From contig CANJMF010000015.1 of assembly GCA_947475895.1 (NCBI GenBank), positions 1 to 64,000 on the forward strand: a DNA stretch of 64,000 nt, read 5' to 3'. Shown in pieces: positions 61,867 to 64,000 of the stretch. The notes under the pieces are model-generated. The model saw only the letters and a list, made by a program, of their open reading frames with translations. It was not told where the DNA came from and did not search any database. The translations under genes and the position numbers were made by a program. Position 1 is the stretch's first letter. Every line of letters begins with the position of its first letter. The DNA comes from Fidelibacterota bacterium. GTDB lineage: Bacteria; Pseudomonadota; Alphaproteobacteria; Rhodospirillales; Rhodospirillaceae.

Positions 61867-62721
61867 TTATCGCGCGTAGGCGAGTGTTGCGGTCGCGCAC
61901 GTCTTTCCGTCTTTATTGAAGGCGCGCAAATCCGCGCCACCATCCGTCTCTTCGAGGCAGAGATCGAACGGATGAATATCAAACAGCGGGCTCTGAAAAC
62001 GCACGTTGAATTCAGTCACGCGGACCTTGGGGCGGTGCCGATAAAAATGATCCATCAGCAGCACGGCAATCAGCGGCCCGTGAACCACCAGTCCCGGATA
62101 GCCTTCTTCGCGTGCGTAATCGCGATCGTAGTGAATGCGGTGGCCATTGAAGGTCAGCGCCGAAAATCGAAACAACCGCACAATGTCGGGCGTGATCGAG
62201 CAGATAATGGCCGAAGACGGAGGCTTTTTTTCTTCTTTCGGCGCGGCAGCAACGGAAGGCGCACTCGTCTTTGCGGGTGCGTCACGATAAATGATGTCGT
62301 GCTCCTCGGTCACGGCCGGTACGCCGCCGGACGAAATCACATGCCGCACTTTCACAACGACCAACTGGCCCGAGGCGCCATTTTTGGCCGTAATATCGAT
62401 AATCTCCGACCGTCGTTCGATATCGGTCCCCACACGAATGGGATTCGCAAAACTTAAACGCGATCCCGCCCACATGCGGCGCGGCAGTGGAATGGGCGGC
62501 AAAAATCCGCCGCGCTTGGCATGGCCGTCGTGATCGATTTCCGATTGCGGGTATTGGGGCAAGAAATTCATCCAATGTCCCAGGGGCGGAACTTCGCCTG
62601 CGGTCCATGGCGGTCGCGCGTAATCAAGCAGCGCTGCAAGCCGCCACAAGGGCGCTTCGGTGGTGTGGTCGGTGTGCGTTTCGCTCCGCCCGATCCAGCT
62701 TTTCAGCGTTGCCTCATCCAT
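61867..62721 (-). CDS. FAS1-like/MaoC-type hot-dog hydratase (3-methylfumaryl-CoA hydratase-like)
   Basis: The 284-aa product has two hot-dog domains. The N-terminal one (WIGRSETHTDHTTEAPLWRL and MWAGSRLSFANPIRVG) resembles the FAS1-like dehydratase of mesaconyl-C4-CoA or 3-methylfumaryl-CoA hydratases. The C-terminal MaoC domain has FSALTFNGHRIHYDRDYARE and GYPGLVVHGPLIAVLL. It hydrates an alpha,beta-unsaturated diacid CoA ester. ATG 62721 overlaps the CoA-transferase stop as TGATG, so this start is secure. The substrate fits the CoA-transferase next door. Confidence 0.85.
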   Translation of the reverse strand: MDEATLKSWIGRSETHTDHTTEAPLWRLAALLDYARPPWTAGEVPPLGHWMNFLPQYPQSEIDHDGHAKRGGFLPPIPLPRRMWAGSRLSFANPIRVGTDIERRSEIIDITAKNGASGQLVVVKVRHVISSGGVPAVTEEHDIIYRDAPAKTSAPSVAAAPKEEKKPPSSAIICSITPDIVRLFRFSALTFNGHRIHYDRDYAREEGYPGLVVHGPLIAVLLMDHFYRHRPKVRVTEFNVRFQSPLFDIHPFDLCLEETDGGADLRAFNKDGKTCATATLAYAR

Positions 62722-63842
62722 CACGCAAACTCCGCGCGAATGGCCGCGCTGTGTTGTCCCAATGCGGGCACGGGGCCCGATGCGCCGGCGCTTTCCCGCC
62801 ACTGCCACGGATGCGCGGGCAGGGATATGGGACCTGTTGGCGATCCGATCTCCATGCGGCGCAATTGCGGGTGTTGCGACAACTCGGCCACGGAGTTCAC
62901 CGCGCCGAATGCGATGTCGCCCGCGCGCAGCCGCGCAACAAACTCCGCGCCTGTCAGCGGTTTCAATATGGCGGCAATTTCCTGATCCAGCGCCGGGCGG
63001 TTTTCGCAGCGCTTCACATTGGATACGAACCGTGGATCACGCGCCATATCGGCGCGCTGAAAAACCTTTTCGCACAAGGAAACCCACTCGCGCTCATTCT
63101 GGATCGAGATCACCACTTGCTTGCCGTCGCCGGCGGTATACACGCCGTAAGGCGCGATCGATGGATGATTGAGCCCCATGCGTTTAGGCGCGGCGCCCGC
63201 GTAATCCTGATACATCAAAGGTGCGGCCATCCAATCGGCCGTGGCGTCGAACAGCGATACGGCGACGCCGTTGCCTTTGCCCGTGCGCTCGCGCGCGAAC
63301 AGCGCTTGCATAATCGCACCGTGGGCATTCATGCCGCAGCACAAATCCGAAATCGAAACACCCACGCGCCCCGGTGCTTCGGGCGAACCCGTAATGCTCG
63401 CCAGTCCCGTCTCGCACTGAATCAAAAGGTCATAGGCCTTCATATCCGTAAAGGGACCTTCCTCGCCGTACCCGCTGATGTCGCAGGTCACAAGGCGCGG
63501 ATAGCGCGCGCGCAAATCGTCGGACCCAAAGCCCGCACGCTTGGCGGCACCAGGCGCCAAATTCTGAATAAATACGTCGGCCTTCGCGAGCAGTCGCTCC
63601 AGCAGCGCCGCGTCCGCCGGATTCTTGATATCCAGCACCAGCGATTCCTTGCCGCGATTAAGCCACACGAAATAAGCGCTCTCGCCGTGAACAACATGAT
63701 CGTACGCGCGCGCGAAGTCGCCTTCCTTGCGCTCGATTTTAATAACGCGCGCACCCGCATCGGCCAGGCGCGACGTGCAGAACGGCGCGGCAACGGCCTG
63801 CTCAAGTGCGATAACAAGAATGCCTTCGAGGGGGCGCGCCAT
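62721..63842 (-). CDS. CaiB/BaiF family CoA-transferase (type III)
   Basis: The 373-aa product has GILVIALEQAVAAPFCTSRL at the start, ARVIKIERKEGDFARAYD, FVWLNRGKESLVLDIKN and LVTCDISGYGEEGPFTDMKA. Asp166 in VSISDLCCG fits the position of the catalytic aspartate of the family. It moves CoA between dicarboxylates, for example from succinyl-CoA to citramalate, itaconate or mesaconate. The start lies one base after the upstream acyl-CoA dehydrogenase stop, and the end overlaps the hydratase start, so all three are tightly coupled. Confidence 0.9.
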   Translation of the reverse strand: MARPLEGILVIALEQAVAAPFCTSRLADAGARVIKIERKEGDFARAYDHVVHGESAYFVWLNRGKESLVLDIKNPADAALLERLLAKADVFIQNLAPGAAKRAGFGSDDLRARYPRLVTCDISGYGEEGPFTDMKAYDLLIQCETGLASITGSPEAPGRVGVSISDLCCGMNAHGAIMQALFARERTGKGNGVAVSLFDATADWMAAPLMYQDYAGAAPKRMGLNHPSIAPYGVYTAGDGKQVVISIQNEREWVSLCEKVFQRADMARDPRFVSNVKRCENRPALDQEIAAILKPLTGAEFVARLRAGDIAFGAVNSVAELSQHPQLRRMEIGSPTGPISLPAHPWQWRESAGASGPVPALGQHSAAIRAEFA

Positions 63843-63843
63843 A

Positions 63844-64000
63844 TCAGAACGACTTCGGCAGGCCGAGCACGTGCGTCGCCACGTGCGAGAGGATGAGGTT
63901 CGTCGAAATCGGCGCCACTTGGTAAAGGCGCGCTTCGCGGAATTTGCGCTCGATGTCGTATTCCGCCGCGAACCCGAAACCGCCGTGCGTTTGCAGGCAC
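63844..64000 (-). CDS. Acyl-CoA dehydrogenase, C-terminal end (partial)
   Basis: The minus-strand frame entering from 64000 encodes CLQTHGGFGFAAEYDIERKF, then REARLYQVAPISTNLILSH, and ends LGLPKSF with TGA at 63846-63844. This is the conserved C-terminus of acyl-CoA dehydrogenases, in which the QxHGGxG segment contacts FAD. The rest lies outside the window. It is the first visible gene of the leftward operon, directly coupled to the CoA-transferase. Confidence 0.85.
   Translation of the reverse strand, partial: CLQTHGGFGFAAEYDIERKFREARLYQVAPISTNLILSHVATHVLGLPKSF

Overview
The window looks like a chromosomal segment of a Gram-negative alphaproteobacterium. The evidence is inferential: a ChvA/NdvA-like cyclic glucan exporter, two promoters of the EcfG general-stress type (GGAAC-N16-CGTT), TonB-dependent and PEP-CTERM proteins, a phasin-like protein and many Tat leaders. 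Together with an MtrAB-type electron conduit this would suit a Rhizomicrobium-like, metal-reducing lineage, but no rRNA or tRNA is present to confirm it.

Region 1 (1-441) is the right end of an IS3-type insertion sequence abutting a truncated NHL-repeat gene. Region 2 (777-15481) is the most distinctive part. A four-gene cassette occurs twice in the same order (777-6369 and 6830-12455): an unrecognised secreted ~380-aa protein, a DUF1592/1588/1585 protein with one CXXCH haem site, a Tat-exported DUF1552 protein, and a secreted protein built from PF03640-like repeats. A TonB-dependent receptor and its terminator close the locus. Region 3 (15484-23343) holds a truncated FAD oxidoreductase, a sigma-54 activator with a -24/-12 promoter of its own, small redox and metallo-beta-lactamase-fold enzymes (one frameshifted), a ChrB-like exported protein and a PEP-CTERM protein with a good sigma-54 promoter. 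Region 4 (23599-31034) has RecQ, a divergent DUF1302/DUF1329 pair, and an ECF sigma/anti-sigma operon facing a secreted protein; both directions carry the same ECF-type promoter, GGGAATAAA and CGTC at exactly the same spacing.

Region 5 (31203-38772) encodes a candidate outer-membrane electron conduit: cytochrome b561, an ethylbenzene-dehydrogenase-type cytochrome c, a decahaem MtrA/DmsE protein, a cysteine-free MtrB/PioB barrel, then a DUF1800/DUF1501 pair. No outer-surface MtrC/OmcA-type cytochrome is present. Region 6 (38892-53205) is mixed cell-envelope, stress and signalling genes: phasin, zinc metallopeptidase, hemerythrin, glycosyltransferase, DUF72, cNMP-binding protein, two ABC exporters, a hybrid histidine kinase with a truncated REC-Hpt relic, a cupin, a methyltransferase and malonyl-CoA synthetase.

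Region 7 (53433-64000) carries a Kef-type antiporter, an MFS transporter, a hydratase and a leftward operon of acyl-CoA dehydrogenase, CaiB/BaiF CoA-transferase, FAS1/MaoC-type hydratase, MmgE/PrpD and DctA. This reads as uptake and CoA-dependent breakdown of a C4-C5 dicarboxylate. A second MmgE/PrpD protein nearby carries a Tat leader.
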